Assembly (NCBI RefSeq): GCF_037101375.1
Contig: NZ_AP029019.1
Span: 124,001-188,000, forward strand
Length of the DNA stretch: 64,000 nucleotides
Direction of reading: 5' to 3'
Source of the DNA: Acidovorax sp. DW039
Lineage (GTDB): Bacteria > Pseudomonadota > Gammaproteobacteria > Burkholderiales > Burkholderiaceae_C
Below, in pieces: positions 7,236-15,548 of this stretch. The notes under the pieces were generated by a model that saw nothing but the letters and a program-made list of their open reading frames with translations, ran no database searches and was not told where the DNA came from. The translations under genes and the position numbers were made by a program. Within the stretch, counting starts at the first letter, position 1, and each line of letters starts with the position of its first letter.

Positions 7236-8204
7236 TTACGCGCTGAACTGCGCTTGGCCGTTGGGAGGCTGCGGATGCCCCTGGGCCTGCTGGCGCAGCC
7301 AGGCGCAGAAGGTGTCAAGGCGCGGCAGCGGGGCTTCAGAGCGGCGCTGCATCACGTAGTGGTAGCCCGAGGCCACGAATCCCCAGGGGGCCAGCAGTCT
7401 GCCCGCCTGCACATCGTCCACCACCAGATGCCACGGTGCAACCGCCACACCCAGGCCGCGCACGGCAGCTTCCAGGGTGAAGTAGTAGTGCTCGAACTCC
7501 GGGCCGTCCTGGCCGGGAAATGCCTGGGTTTGCAGCGCCGGGTTCGTCTGGGCCGCTGCCGCCCACATGGCCCATGCATTGCGCCGCGTGCGGGTGCGCA
7601 GCAGCAGTGGCTGCCATGCGGGGGCCAGCAGATCGCCAGGGGATTGCAGCGGCGAGGCCACTCGTTGTGCCAGGGCCGGGCTCAGCACCGGGCCCAGGTA
7701 TTCCATGAACAGGTGCTGAGAGTCTTGCGGGGCGGGCATTGCTGTCGTTCTGGGGGCCACCGCTTCTGCGGTGATGACCAGATCGCAGCGGGAAGGACCA
7801 TCACCCGTCTCGGCCGCGCTGGTGCGCAGGCGGACATCGATGTCGGGATACCGCGCCTGAAAGTCAAACAGGCGCGGCAGCAGCCACTTGACGGCAAGGG
7901 TGCTGAAGCACGCCACATCCAGCGGCCCGCGGGCGGGGTCGCTCACCTCCCGCACGGCATCCGCCATTTGCCGAAAGGCCTGGCTCAGCGCGGGCTGCAG
8001 TATCTGCGCCGCCGGGGTCAGGGTGGGGCGCACTTTGCTGCCATCAAACAAGGCGACGCCCAGGTGCTCCTCCAGCTGGCGAACCTGTCGGCTGATGGCA
8101 CCGGGAGTCACGCACAACTCTTGCGCTGCAGCCGTCATGCGGCCCAGGCGGGCCGCGGCTTCAAAGGCGCGCAGTGCGCCCAGTGGGGGAAGTCGGTAGC
8201 TCAT
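7236..8204 (-). CDS. LysR-type transcriptional regulator, GcvA-like
   Basis: A 322-residue protein with the LysR winged helix at residues 5-65 (LPPLGALRAFEAAARLGRMT, then GAISRQVRQLEEHLG) and a type 2 periplasmic-binding effector domain. The PLGALRAFEAAARL wording is typical of the GcvA subgroup. It is divergent from the tautomerase gene at 8381 and lies 221 bases upstream of the amino-acid binding protein on the same strand, so it could control either. An inverted repeat at 8214-8229, ten bases before its start codon, is a likely autoregulatory site. Confidence 0.92.
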   Translation of the reverse strand: MSYRLPPLGALRAFEAAARLGRMTAAAQELCVTPGAISRQVRQLEEHLGVALFDGSKVRPTLTPAAQILQPALSQAFRQMADAVREVSDPARGPLDVACFSTLAVKWLLPRLFDFQARYPDIDVRLRTSAAETGDGPSRCDLVITAEAVAPRTTAMPAPQDSQHLFMEYLGPVLSPALAQRVASPLQSPGDLLAPAWQPLLLRTRTRRNAWAMWAAAAQTNPALQTQAFPGQDGPEFEHYYFTLEAAVRGLGVAVAPWHLVVDDVQAGRLLAPWGFVASGYHYVMQRRSEAPLPRLDTFCAWLRQQAQGHPQPPNGQAQFSA

Positions 8205-8213
8205 CTATTTGAT

Positions 8214-8229
8214 TTTTATGCACATAAAA
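8214..8229. promoter_or_regulatory. Palindrome upstream of the LysR gene (candidate operator)
   Basis: Perfect inverted repeat TTTTATG-CA-CATAAAA in the 176-bp divergent region between the LysR-type regulator and the tautomerase gene. Its position next to the regulator's start fits an autoregulatory binding site. Binding is inferred, not shown. Confidence 0.5.
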
Positions 8230-8380
8230 CGAGCGCAATCATCGCTTTTCAGTGCGCTATGGATTTTTCAGAATTCAGCCTGAACTCCGTTGTTGGACGC
8301 GAGTGTGATGCAGGCGGCCTGAACACGGTGTCGGGTTTCTGCTTTTTGATTTTTACGAAACTCAAGGCCAAAGGATCTCC

Positions 8381-8788
8381 ATGCCCTTCATCCGCACCAA
8401 TGTCCCTCACCACATGTCCGCACCTGTGCGCCAGGCCGTCGTCCAAGGCATCCACGATGCGCTGGTGCACAGCATTGGCATGCCTGAGGATGAGCTGTTC
8501 AACATGGTGGCGAGCTACCAGCCGGGTGACTTTGCCTGCAGCCGCACGTTCAACGGCGTGGTGCGCTCAGACAATGTCGTGGTGGTGGAAATCACCTTGC
8601 GCCGTGGGCGCAGCGATGCGATGAAGCGCGCGCTCTACGAGGCGATTGCCAGCCAGCTGCACAGCCGCGCCGATGTGAGTCCGGGGGATGTCTTCATCTT
8701 CATGCACGAAAACGACTACTCGGATTGGTCGGTAGGCGAAGGGCGGTTTGCCATGGGCCTGGTGCAGAACCGGGGCACCGGAACCTGA
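8381..8788 (+). CDS. Tautomerase family protein
   Basis: A 135-residue protein with proline directly after the initiator Met (MPFIRTNVPHHMS), the catalytic base of the tautomerase/4-oxalocrotonate superfamily once Met is removed. The conserved GMPEDELFNMVASYQPGDF (residues 33-51) and ENDYSDWSVGEGRFA near the C terminus match the larger single-chain subgroup (tautomerase_2) rather than the 62-residue enzymes. AAGGA precedes the ATG. It is divergent from the LysR gene, which probably regulates it. The physiological substrate is unknown. Confidence 0.88.
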   Translation: MPFIRTNVPHHMSAPVRQAVVQGIHDALVHSIGMPEDELFNMVASYQPGDFACSRTFNGVVRSDNVVVVEITLRRGRSDAMKRALYEAIASQLHSRADVSPGDVFIFMHENDYSDWSVGEGRFAMGLVQNRGTGT

Positions 8789-8835
8789 AGAACGCGGCGC
8801 AAGCGTGGCCCGGATGGCCCCCTAAAATGCCGCGC

Positions 8836-9327
8836 ATGGACGCAAGCCTTGACCTCTTTGACCGCAAAATTCTGGCCCTGGTGCAGCGCGACTGCCAGAT
8901 GAACGCCGAGGTCATCGCCCAGGAGGTGGGTCTGTCGGCATCGGCCGTGCAGCGGCGCTTGCGGCGCATGCGGGCCGACAAGGTGATCAGCGCCGAGGTG
9001 GCGGTGGTCAACCCGCAGGCCGTGGGCGGGGTCATGACCTTTCTGGCCGGGCTGGAGGTCAAGGACAACTACGATGCGCTGCCCCGCATCCGCAGCTGGT
9101 CGCAGAATGAGCCGGGGGTGCAGCAGGTGTACTACGTCACCGGCAATTTCGACATCATGATGGTCATCGTCGCGCGGGACGTGAAAGCCTACGATGCGTT
9201 GGCAGCGCGCCTGATGAACGACATTCCCCAGATTGCGCGCATGACCACGCATGTGGTGATCGACACCATCAAGAACAGCCTGTACGTGCCTGTGGATACG
9301 ACGGGCGAAGGCTCTGCCAGCGCATAG
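8836..9327 (+). CDS. Lrp/AsnC family transcriptional regulator
   Basis: A 163-residue regulator: helix-turn-helix at residues 5-60 (LDLFDRKILALVQRD, then VGLSASAVQRRLRRM) followed by the RAM ligand-binding domain (AVVNPQAVGGVMTFLAGLEV; TGNFDIMMVIVARDVKAYD). Such proteins form octamers that sense amino acids. An in-frame ATG nine bases upstream (8827) is an equally possible start. It follows the tautomerase gene by 47 bases. Its target is not evident; the nearest candidates are the convergent flavin reductase gene and genes elsewhere. Confidence 0.92.
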   Translation: MDASLDLFDRKILALVQRDCQMNAEVIAQEVGLSASAVQRRLRRMRADKVISAEVAVVNPQAVGGVMTFLAGLEVKDNYDALPRIRSWSQNEPGVQQVYYVTGNFDIMMVIVARDVKAYDALAARLMNDIPQIARMTTHVVIDTIKNSLYVPVDTTGEGSASA

Positions 9328-9387
9328 CTCGCAGCACCGGGGCCTGGCCTGTGTCTGTGCTTCGCCGCGGCGCTGCAGGCGGTCTGA

Positions 9388-10011
9388 TCAGCGGGGACGG
9401 TACATCTTGAACAACTGCTCCGGCCCCACCGTGAAGTAATCCGCCGGGCCGCCTGCACGCAGGATGTGGCCCGCGTTGGCGGTGTCGTACACCCCGTCCT
9501 TGAGCAGGGCGGTGTCAATGTGCACAGCCACCACTTCGCCCAGCACCAGCCATGTGGGCACGGCTACGCCGTCGGCTCCTTGCAGCTGCAGCACCTGGGT
9601 GCGCCGGCATTCCAGCGTCACGGGGCTCTCTGCCACGCGGGGCACCTGCACCTGGGTGCCGGGCAGGGGCGTCAGGCCTGCCAGTTCAAATTCGTTCACC
9701 TCAGGCGGCACGGCAGCGCAGGTCTGGTTCATGGCCTCGGCCAAGGCGCGTGTGGCGAGGTTGCAGACAAATTCGCCCGTCTCCTCAATGTTGCGCAGGG
9801 TGTCTTTGGCTCCGATGCTGGCGAAGCCCACGATGGGGGGCACATAGTTGAATGCGTTGAAGAAGCTGTAGGGCGCAAGGTTGACAGTGCCTTGAGCGCT
9901 GCGGCTGGAGATCCAGCCAATCGGCCGGGGGCCCACGATGGCGTTGAACGGATCGTGCGGCAGGCCGTGGCCCTTGCGGGGCTCGTAGCTGTGCAGGGTG
10001 CGTGGGGTCAT
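9388..10011 (-). CDS. Flavin reductase-like protein (flavoredoxin family)
   Basis: A 207-residue FMN-binding split-barrel protein. The motif IVGPRPIGWISSRSAQGTVNLAPYS (about residues 25-49) is the flavin site of the flavin reductase-like domain, and FNYVPPIVGFAS follows. Such proteins reduce free FMN with NAD(P)H or act in ring-hydroxylating systems. The start at 10011 (MTPRTLHSYEP) begins at the conserved N terminus and is preceded by AAAGGAATTCC. It is convergent with the Lrp/AsnC gene. Confidence 0.9.
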   Translation of the reverse strand: MTPRTLHSYEPRKGHGLPHDPFNAIVGPRPIGWISSRSAQGTVNLAPYSFFNAFNYVPPIVGFASIGAKDTLRNIEETGEFVCNLATRALAEAMNQTCAAVPPEVNEFELAGLTPLPGTQVQVPRVAESPVTLECRRTQVLQLQGADGVAVPTWLVLGEVVAVHIDTALLKDGVYDTANAGHILRAGGPADYFTVGPEQLFKMYRPR

Positions 10012-10032
10012 GGAATTCCTTTGCTCCTGAAA

Positions 10033-10071
10033 ATATAGCTGCTTGCGCTGGTATTGCAAGCGCTAGAGGGT
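10033..10071. repeat. Dispersed GCGCTT palindromic repeat, copy 2
   Basis: ATAGCTGCTTGCGCT... pairs with GCAAGCGC (stem GCTTGC 10041-10046 with GCAAGC 10056-10061). This copy is in the 474-bp gap between the flavin reductase start and the GGDEF/EAL gene. The rest of that gap (10072-10485) shows no convincing gene or RNA. Confidence 0.7.
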
Positions 10072-10485
10072 CTTTTGACCAGTAATCATCTCCCTGCGCC
10101 AAGAGACTCCGCTTGGGCGACATAACGGGTCGCGTTGTTCGCATCAACGTGGAGGCGGTTTTCGCCCACAGTGTGTCAGCAAGTGTTGCATTTGTGATGG
10201 ACTGGCGCCTGCTGTCTTCTCCCTTTTCAGGCAAGAAGGTAGCTGCTTCCAAGTAGCGTAAAGAGGGGTTGGCTGCCTTGCCGTCCCGAAGGTGCCTCCA
10301 AGCGTTTTTGAGTACAGTTTTTTACAAATTTCGCGGTACGCGCGCCTTGGGTGCCTGCCGCCCCGCGTGACTGGTGCGTCAGCGCAACGTTGGCCTGTTC
10401 CCAAGGCCTTGTTCGTGCGGTATTCCTCGCGGGCAGCCCGTCGCAGCCCCTGGCTTGCGCAACAATGTGCAGGATATTGCCCGCC

Positions 10486-13059
10486 ATGAACGAAACGCGC
10501 TCCCCGCTCAACGACGCCGAGGTTACCTCCAGTGAACTGGAGCGCCTGCGCGCAGCGGTACATCGGGCGGAGCAGGCAGAGCGACTGCAAAGGGCGCTCT
10601 TCGCCATCTCGGAGCTGTCCAGTTCCGACCTGGAGATGTCCCACATGCTGCCCCGGCTGCATGCCATCGTGGGGTCGCTCATGTATGCGCGCAATCTGTT
10701 CATGGCGCTGTACGACGCCGAGACCGATAGCCTGGAATTCATCTACATGGTGGACGAGGCGACGCCCGACCTTCACCAGCCGGGCGAGCGAATCGCCATG
10801 GACGACTATGCCCAGGCCCTGACGTGGTACGTGGTGCGTGACGGCCTGCCCCGCAGGGGCTCCATGCAGGCGCTGGCCCAGCAGGTGCCCGGCCCCCTGC
10901 GCGCACGCGGTGCCAACGCGCAAGACTGGCTGGGTGTACCCCTGCGTGAAGGCGGGCAGGGCGGGCAGGTGCGTGGGGCTCTGGTGGTGCAAAGCTATGA
11001 CCAGCCCAACCGCTATGGCCCCGAAGAGCAGGCCCTGCTGGAGTTTGTGGCCAGCCATGTGCTCAACGCAGTGCAGCGCAAGCAAAGCCAGAAGGCGCTG
11101 GAGCAGGCGGTGCAGGCAGGCACAGCAGAGCTGGCCCGTGCCAACCAGGCCCTGCTGGCCGAAGTGGCGCGCCGCCAGCGTGGCGAGCGGTTGCAGGCCG
11201 CGCTCTACCGGATTGCCGAGTGTGCCAATGATGTGGGCACGATGGATGCGTTCTACAGCGCGGTGCACGAGATCGTGGGCGATCTCATCAATGCGCGCAA
11301 TTGCTACATCGCTCTGGTCTCGGAAGATGGGCAGGAGCTGCACTTCCCATACTACATTGATGAACAAGGCGGGCAGGGCATCTCGCGCCGGATGGGCCGG
11401 GGGCTGACCGAATACGTGCTGCGCACCCGCAAGCCGCTGCTGGTCAACAGGGCCGAGGCGGACGAGATGATTGCCCAGGGCCTGTTCCAGACCGTGGGGC
11501 CGCGCGCCAATTCATGGCTGGGCGTGCCGCTGGTGTGTGATGGCCGCACCCTCGGCGTGATCGCGGTGCAAAGCTATCAGCCCGAGGTGCTGTACTCCGA
11601 TCGTGACCGCCTGTTGCTGAGCTTTGTCTCGCACCAGATCGCCAGCAGCCTGGTGCGCCGCCGCACCACCGAATCGCTGCGCCGCGCCAATGCCGAGCTG
11701 GAGCAGCGCGTGGCCGAGCGCACCGACCAGCTCGAAGAGCAGATTGCCGTGCGGGAGCGGGTGGAGGCGCAGCTGCAGCACCAGGTGCTGCACGATGCGC
11801 TGACCGGCCTGCCCAACCGCAGCTACCTGCTCGAGCGGCTGGCCTGGCTGCAGGCCCGGCTGCAGCGCCATAGCATGCGGCGGTTTGCCGTCATGTTCAT
11901 CGACGTGGACCGCTTCAAGCTCGTCAATGAAAGCATGGGCCACCATGCCGGAGACGAAGTGCTGCGCGAGATTGGCCGTCGGCTCCAGTCCACGCTGGGG
12001 GACTCCGACATGATTGCCCGCGTGGGCGGAGACCAGTTTGCCGTGCTGGTCAACGATGCCCACACCGTGGAGGCCGCAGCGCGGCTTGCGCAACGCATGC
12101 TGCAGGTGCTGGACGAACCCATGCCGGTGGAGGGCAAGCACCTTTTCACCTCGGTGAGCATCGGCATCATGCTGTGTGACCAGCCGGAGGCTGCAGCCAC
12201 CGATTTGCTGCGCAATGCGGATACCGCCATGTACCGCGCTAAGCTCAACGGCAGGCGCAGGTTTGAGCTGTACGACGCCCATCTGCACACCGATGCACTG
12301 CGTGTGCTGACACTGGAAAACGCGCTGTGGTCTGCCCTCAAGCAGCGCCAGTTCGTTCCGCATTTCCAGCCCATTGTTTCGCTCCAGGATGGGCGGGTGC
12401 TGGGCTATGAGGCACTGGTGCGGTGGCGGCACCCCACGCAGGGCCTGCTCAAACCCGCCGACTTTCTGCAGGTGGCGGAAGACAGCGGAAGCATGGAAGC
12501 GATTGACTGGCTCATCTTTACCAGTGCCTGCGAGACCATCGCTGCCCGCAAGGACTTCACGGGCTACCTGGGGCTGAATGTGGCGCCCCGGCATTTCCGC
12601 AACCCGCACTTTTGCCAGCAATTGCTGGACATGCTGCACCGGGCGGGGTTGCCCGCATCAAGACTGTGCCTTGAGATCACCGAAGGGGCGCTGATTGACG
12701 ACCCGGAGCGGACCTGTCAATTGCTCAATGAATTGCGCAGCCATGGCATGTCGCTGGCGCTGGACGACTTTGGCACGGGCTACTCTTCTCTGGGTTATCT
12801 GCACCGCTTCCCGCTGCTCACGCTCAAGATTGACCGCAGCTTTGTGGCACCGTTGACCGAAAGCCCCGCGAACGAGGGCAGCGCCAGCGCCGCGGTAGTG
12901 CGTGCAGTGGTGGCTTTGGCGGGGTCGCTGGGGTTGAGTGTGGTGGCCGAAGGGATCGAGACCCAGGAGCAGGCGGAAGCCTTGCGCGCGCTGGGCTGCC
13001 ACCTGGGGCAGGGCTTCCTGTTTGCCATGCCCGGTCCGCTGCCCGCGCCTTTGGCCTGA
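10486..13059 (+). CDS. GAF-GAF-GGDEF-EAL cyclic-di-GMP signalling protein
   Basis: An 857-residue soluble protein. Two GAF-type sensor domains (about residues 30-195 and 225-400; the second has RNCYIALVSEDGQELHFPYYIDE) are followed by a coiled coil with EQRVAERTDQLEEQ, a GGDEF domain (430-600) and an EAL domain (610-850). The cyclase motif reads GGDQF (514-518), with Gln in place of the catalytic Glu, so diguanylate cyclase activity is probably lost. The phosphodiesterase residues look intact: GYEALVRW (EAL 642-644), the Asn of NVAPRHF, LEITEGALI, DDFGTGYSSLGYL, LKIDRSFV and AEGIET. It is therefore likely a c-di-GMP phosphodiesterase gated by GAF and perhaps by GTP binding. The ATG at 10486 was chosen over an upstream one because AGGA precedes it. 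Confidence 0.92.
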   Translation: MNETRSPLNDAEVTSSELERLRAAVHRAEQAERLQRALFAISELSSSDLEMSHMLPRLHAIVGSLMYARNLFMALYDAETDSLEFIYMVDEATPDLHQPGERIAMDDYAQALTWYVVRDGLPRRGSMQALAQQVPGPLRARGANAQDWLGVPLREGGQGGQVRGALVVQSYDQPNRYGPEEQALLEFVASHVLNAVQRKQSQKALEQAVQAGTAELARANQALLAEVARRQRGERLQAALYRIAECANDVGTMDAFYSAVHEIVGDLINARNCYIALVSEDGQELHFPYYIDEQGGQGISRRMGRGLTEYVLRTRKPLLVNRAEADEMIAQGLFQTVGPRANSWLGVPLVCDGRTLGVIAVQSYQPEVLYSDRDRLLLSFVSHQIASSLVRRRTTESLRRANAELEQRVAERTDQLEEQIAVRERVEAQLQHQVLHDALTGLPNRSYLLERLAWLQARLQRHSMRRFAVMFIDVDRFKLVNESMGHHAGDEVLREIGRRLQSTLGDSDMIARVGGDQFAVLVNDAHTVEAAARLAQRMLQVLDEPMPVEGKHLFTSVSIGIMLCDQPEAAATDLLRNADTAMYRAKLNGRRRFELYDAHLHTDALRVLTLENALWSALKQRQFVPHFQPIVSLQDGRVLGYEALVRWRHPTQGLLKPADFLQVAEDSGSMEAIDWLIFTSACETIAARKDFTGYLGLNVAPRHFRNPHFCQQLLDMLHRAGLPASRLCLEITEGALIDDPERTCQLLNELRSHGMSLALDDFGTGYSSLGYLHRFPLLTLKIDRSFVAPLTESPANEGSASAAVVRAVVALAGSLGLSVVAEGIETQEQAEALRALGCHLGQGFLFAMPGPLPAPLA

Positions 13060-13063
13060 AGAT

Positions 13064-13080
13064 ATAGGCTCATAGCCTAT
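13064..13080. terminator. Hairpin between convergent genes
   Basis: ATAGGCT-CAT-AGCCTAT, a perfect 7-3-7 hairpin filling the 21-bp gap between the GGDEF/EAL stop and the AraC stop. It is short and has no T-tract, but its position suits a bidirectional transcript end. Confidence 0.5.
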
Positions 13081-13980
13081 CTACCTCTGCCCCAGAAACT
13101 GCCCGGGCGGCTGCCCTACGGATTTGCGCACCATGGCGCTGAATGCACTGGGGCTGTAGCCCAGCTCTGCCGCAATCTGGCCCACCGGCATGCGCCCCGC
13201 GGCAAGTGACACGGCCTTGGCCAGAATGACCTGCTGCCGCCACTGCGTGAAGGTGCTGCCCAGCTCGGTACGGAAGAGCCGTGCCACGGTGCGCAGGCTG
13301 GCTCCGGTGTCGCTGGCCCAGGCCTCCAGCGTGGCGTGGCGTGTGGGGTCTGCCAGCACGGCTTCGCACAGGTGGCGCAGGCGTTTGTCGTGGGGCAGGT
13401 CTACTCCGAGTTTCACGGTGGCTGCGCGCGCCAGCTCATCGCATATCAACGCACTCAGGTGCTTTTCGCGCAGCAGGGTGGCAGTGTCCGGCGGCGGCGC
13501 ATCGTCGGGCTGGGTGGGCATTTCGCGCACCACGGCACGCAGCAGATCAGAGGCTTCGAGCACACGGCACTGGCTCCACAGGGTTTGATCCTGGCCCCGC
13601 GCGCCGCTGCCCAGGGCATGGGGGCCGCAACGCCCGCGTGGCTGGTGGAAGTACAGCGTGCGCATCTCGGCATCCTCCACCATGGTGACGGCGTGCACCA
13701 TGCCCGGCGGTATCCACAACGCACGCGAAGGCGGCACGATGTAGGTGCCCCGATCCACCGTGAGCTGGATCACCCCCGTGGTGGAGATAGCCACCTGGGC
13801 CCACGGGTGGCTGTGCGGCATCACGCGGGTGTCGGCCCGCAGTTGCCGCACCTTGGCCCGCACAGGCCTGCGGGCTGTGGGCACGAACAGATGTGGCGTC
13901 ATCGAATCCACATACGAAACGTTGCGTGGCCTGCGGCGGTGGGGGGCCTCATCGGCGGCGGGGGCAGAGGGCTTTGGCAT
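13081..13980 (-). CDS. AraC family regulator with N-terminal cupin
   Basis: A 299-residue regulator. The N-terminal half is a cupin (HSHPWAQVAIS near residue 57; WIPPGMVHAV near 89) and the C-terminal 100 residues hold two helix-turn-helix motifs (ASDTGASLRTVARLFRTELG and IAAELGYSPSAFSAMVRKSV). It is divergent from the MFS transporter gene with only 65 bases between the start codons, the usual layout for AraC/cupin regulators that control an efflux or uptake carrier. The effector is unknown. Confidence 0.93.
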   Translation of the reverse strand: MPKPSAPAADEAPHRRRPRNVSYVDSMTPHLFVPTARRPVRAKVRQLRADTRVMPHSHPWAQVAISTTGVIQLTVDRGTYIVPPSRALWIPPGMVHAVTMVEDAEMRTLYFHQPRGRCGPHALGSGARGQDQTLWSQCRVLEASDLLRAVVREMPTQPDDAPPPDTATLLREKHLSALICDELARAATVKLGVDLPHDKRLRHLCEAVLADPTRHATLEAWASDTGASLRTVARLFRTELGSTFTQWRQQVILAKAVSLAAGRMPVGQIAAELGYSPSAFSAMVRKSVGQPPGQFLGQR

Positions 13981-13985
13981 GTTGG

Positions 13986-14008
13986 CGATAGAAGTTGGCC
14001 GACTATCG
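13986..14008. promoter_or_regulatory. Inverted repeat between divergent AraC and MFS genes (candidate operator)
   Basis: CGATAG (13986-13991) and CTATCG (14003-14008) flank an 11-base spacer that itself is partly symmetric (GTTGGCCGA). It sits in the 65-bp shared promoter region and is the only notable symmetry there. Confidence 0.45.
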
Positions 14009-14045
14009 TAAACCTGCCGCGCCTCGCTTGCCTAAGATCAAGCCC

Positions 14046-15362
14046 ATGACAACCGCATCCACAGGCAAAACTTCTCGGGCTGCTGAGCAGGCAGGCACTT
14101 CGAGCCCCGGCGCAGCCAACGCCGTGCCGCTGCGCCAGGACGCTCGCACCATCGGTCTGGTGGGGCTGGCGCATGGCAGCTCGCACTTTTTCCACATGTT
14201 GCTGCCACCGCTGTTTCCGTGGCTCATCCGGGAGTTCGGGTTCAGCTACTCCGAACTCGGGCTGCTGGTCTCGGTGTTCTTCGTGATCTCGGGTGTGGGG
14301 CAGGCGCTGTCCGGCTTTCTGGTGGACCGCGTGGGCGCAAGGCCCATCATGTTCTTTGCCTTGTCGAGCTTTGCTGCGTCGGGCCTGGTGGCAGGCACTG
14401 CCCAGGGCTATGCAGGCCTGGTGGTGGCAGCGGCGTTGGCAGGGCTGGGCAACGCACCGTTCCACCCGGTGGACTTCACCATCCTGAACAAGCGCGTGTC
14501 GCCCCAGCGCCTGGGCCACGGGTTTGCCGTGCACGGCATCAGCGGCAATCTGGGCTGGGCCACTGCGCCAGTCTTCATGGCAGGCATTGCTACAGCCACG
14601 GGCTCGTGGCGAGCCGCCAGCTTGAGCGGTGCGGTGTTCGCGCTGCTGGTGCTGACCATCATGGTTCTCAACCGCGATGCGCTGGACGACCGCAAGGGCG
14701 AGTGGGCGCATCAGGCCAAGGGGGCGAGTGCCCAGCCCGCCAAGGCGGAACATCCCATGGCCTTCCTCAAGCTGCCCTCGGTGTGGCTGTGCTTCTCGTT
14801 CTTCTTCTGGAGCACCTGTGCGCTCAGCGCCATCCAGAGTTTTGCCAGCCCCGCGCTGCAGTCCATGTATGGCCTGCCGCTGAGCCTGACGGCCATGGTG
14901 GTGACAGGCTACATGCTGTGCGGTGCTGCGGGCATGGTCGTGGGCGGATTTCTGGTGGGCCGCGTGCAGCGGCTGGAGAAGGTCATCTCCATCTGTCTTC
15001 TGGGTTCGGCTGCATTGCTGGTGCTGGTGGGTACGGGCCTGCTGCCCGGCATGGCGGCTGTGGTGGTGGCGTCGGTGGCCGGTCTGGGTACCGGTCTGGC
15101 GGGCCCTTCGCGCGACATGCTCATCAAACGCGCTGCGCCTCCAGGCGCCACGGGCCGTGTCTACGGCACCGTGTACTCTGGCCTGGACCTGGGCTTTTGC
15201 CTGTCTGCCCCCGTCTTTGGCGCCATGCTGGACCATGGCATGACCTCGGGCATCTTCCTGGGTTCTGCCGCCACACTGGCCTTGAGTGTGGTGTCTGCAG
15301 CCTTGGTGGGCGTGGGGGTGGCTGCGCGACTGGCTCGCCCCACGGCCGTTGCGGCAGGTTAA
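14046..15362 (+). CDS. MFS transporter, fosmidomycin-resistance-like
   Basis: A 438-residue carrier with about 12 membrane segments in two blocks separated by a charged loop near residues 205-235. The first block has GLAHGSSHFFHMLLPPLFPWL, followed by SELGLLVSVFFVISGVGQ and the loop-2 motif GFLVDRVGARPIM, which is typical of Fsr-type exporters in the major facilitator superfamily. Substrate is not predictable. The start at 14046 is used because upstream in-frame codons would push into the operator region. Likely controlled by the divergent AraC protein. A strong terminator follows. Confidence 0.88.
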   Translation: MTTASTGKTSRAAEQAGTSSPGAANAVPLRQDARTIGLVGLAHGSSHFFHMLLPPLFPWLIREFGFSYSELGLLVSVFFVISGVGQALSGFLVDRVGARPIMFFALSSFAASGLVAGTAQGYAGLVVAAALAGLGNAPFHPVDFTILNKRVSPQRLGHGFAVHGISGNLGWATAPVFMAGIATATGSWRAASLSGAVFALLVLTIMVLNRDALDDRKGEWAHQAKGASAQPAKAEHPMAFLKLPSVWLCFSFFFWSTCALSAIQSFASPALQSMYGLPLSLTAMVVTGYMLCGAAGMVVGGFLVGRVQRLEKVISICLLGSAALLVLVGTGLLPGMAAVVVASVAGLGTGLAGPSRDMLIKRAAPPGATGRVYGTVYSGLDLGFCLSAPVFGAMLDHGMTSGIFLGSAATLALSVVSAALVGVGVAARLARPTAVAAG

Positions 15363-15381
15363 ACCCTGCAATTGCCGCCAC

Positions 15382-15415
15382 AAGAAAAAGGGCCTCGCAA
15401 GAGGCCCTTTTTCTT
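15382..15415 (+). terminator. Rho-independent terminator after MFS gene
   Basis: A 15-bp perfect stem (AAGAAAAAGGGCCTC with GAGGCCCTTTTTCTT) with loop GCAA, starting 19 bases after the MFS stop. The A and T runs in the arms let it act on both strands. Confidence 0.9.
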
Positions 15416-15416
15416 T

Positions 15417-15530
15417 AGAGCGGCTAACACAACCCCCCTGGCGTCGTTGTCCCGTCTTGTCGTACCCCGTGTACTGCCAGCGACGGAACGCCTGGCCAGG
15501 GCCGCTTCGCTGGGTTGTGTTCGCCGCTCT
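15417..15530. repeat. ~114-bp palindromic intergenic element, copy 1
   Basis: It is bounded by AGAGCGGC (15417-15424) and GCCGCTCT (15523-15530), with ACACAACCC inside the left end mirrored by GGGTTGTGT inside the right. The inner sequence (GTCGTTGTCCCGTCTTGTC... GACGGAACGCCTGGCCAGGG) matches a second copy at 48398-48509. It lies between the MFS terminator and the Sel1 gene. Confidence 0.75.
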
Positions 15531-15548
15531 CAGTGTTCCTTTGGCGGG

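Noticed and set aside
10144..11367. A 407-codon minus-strand open frame opposite the GGDEF/EAL gene
   Set aside because: Antisense of a strong multi-domain gene; His/Gln-rich without motifs.
13899..15383. A 494-codon minus-strand open frame opposite the MFS gene
   Set aside because: Very His/Gln/Arg-rich and overlaps the AraC gene and terminator; no family.
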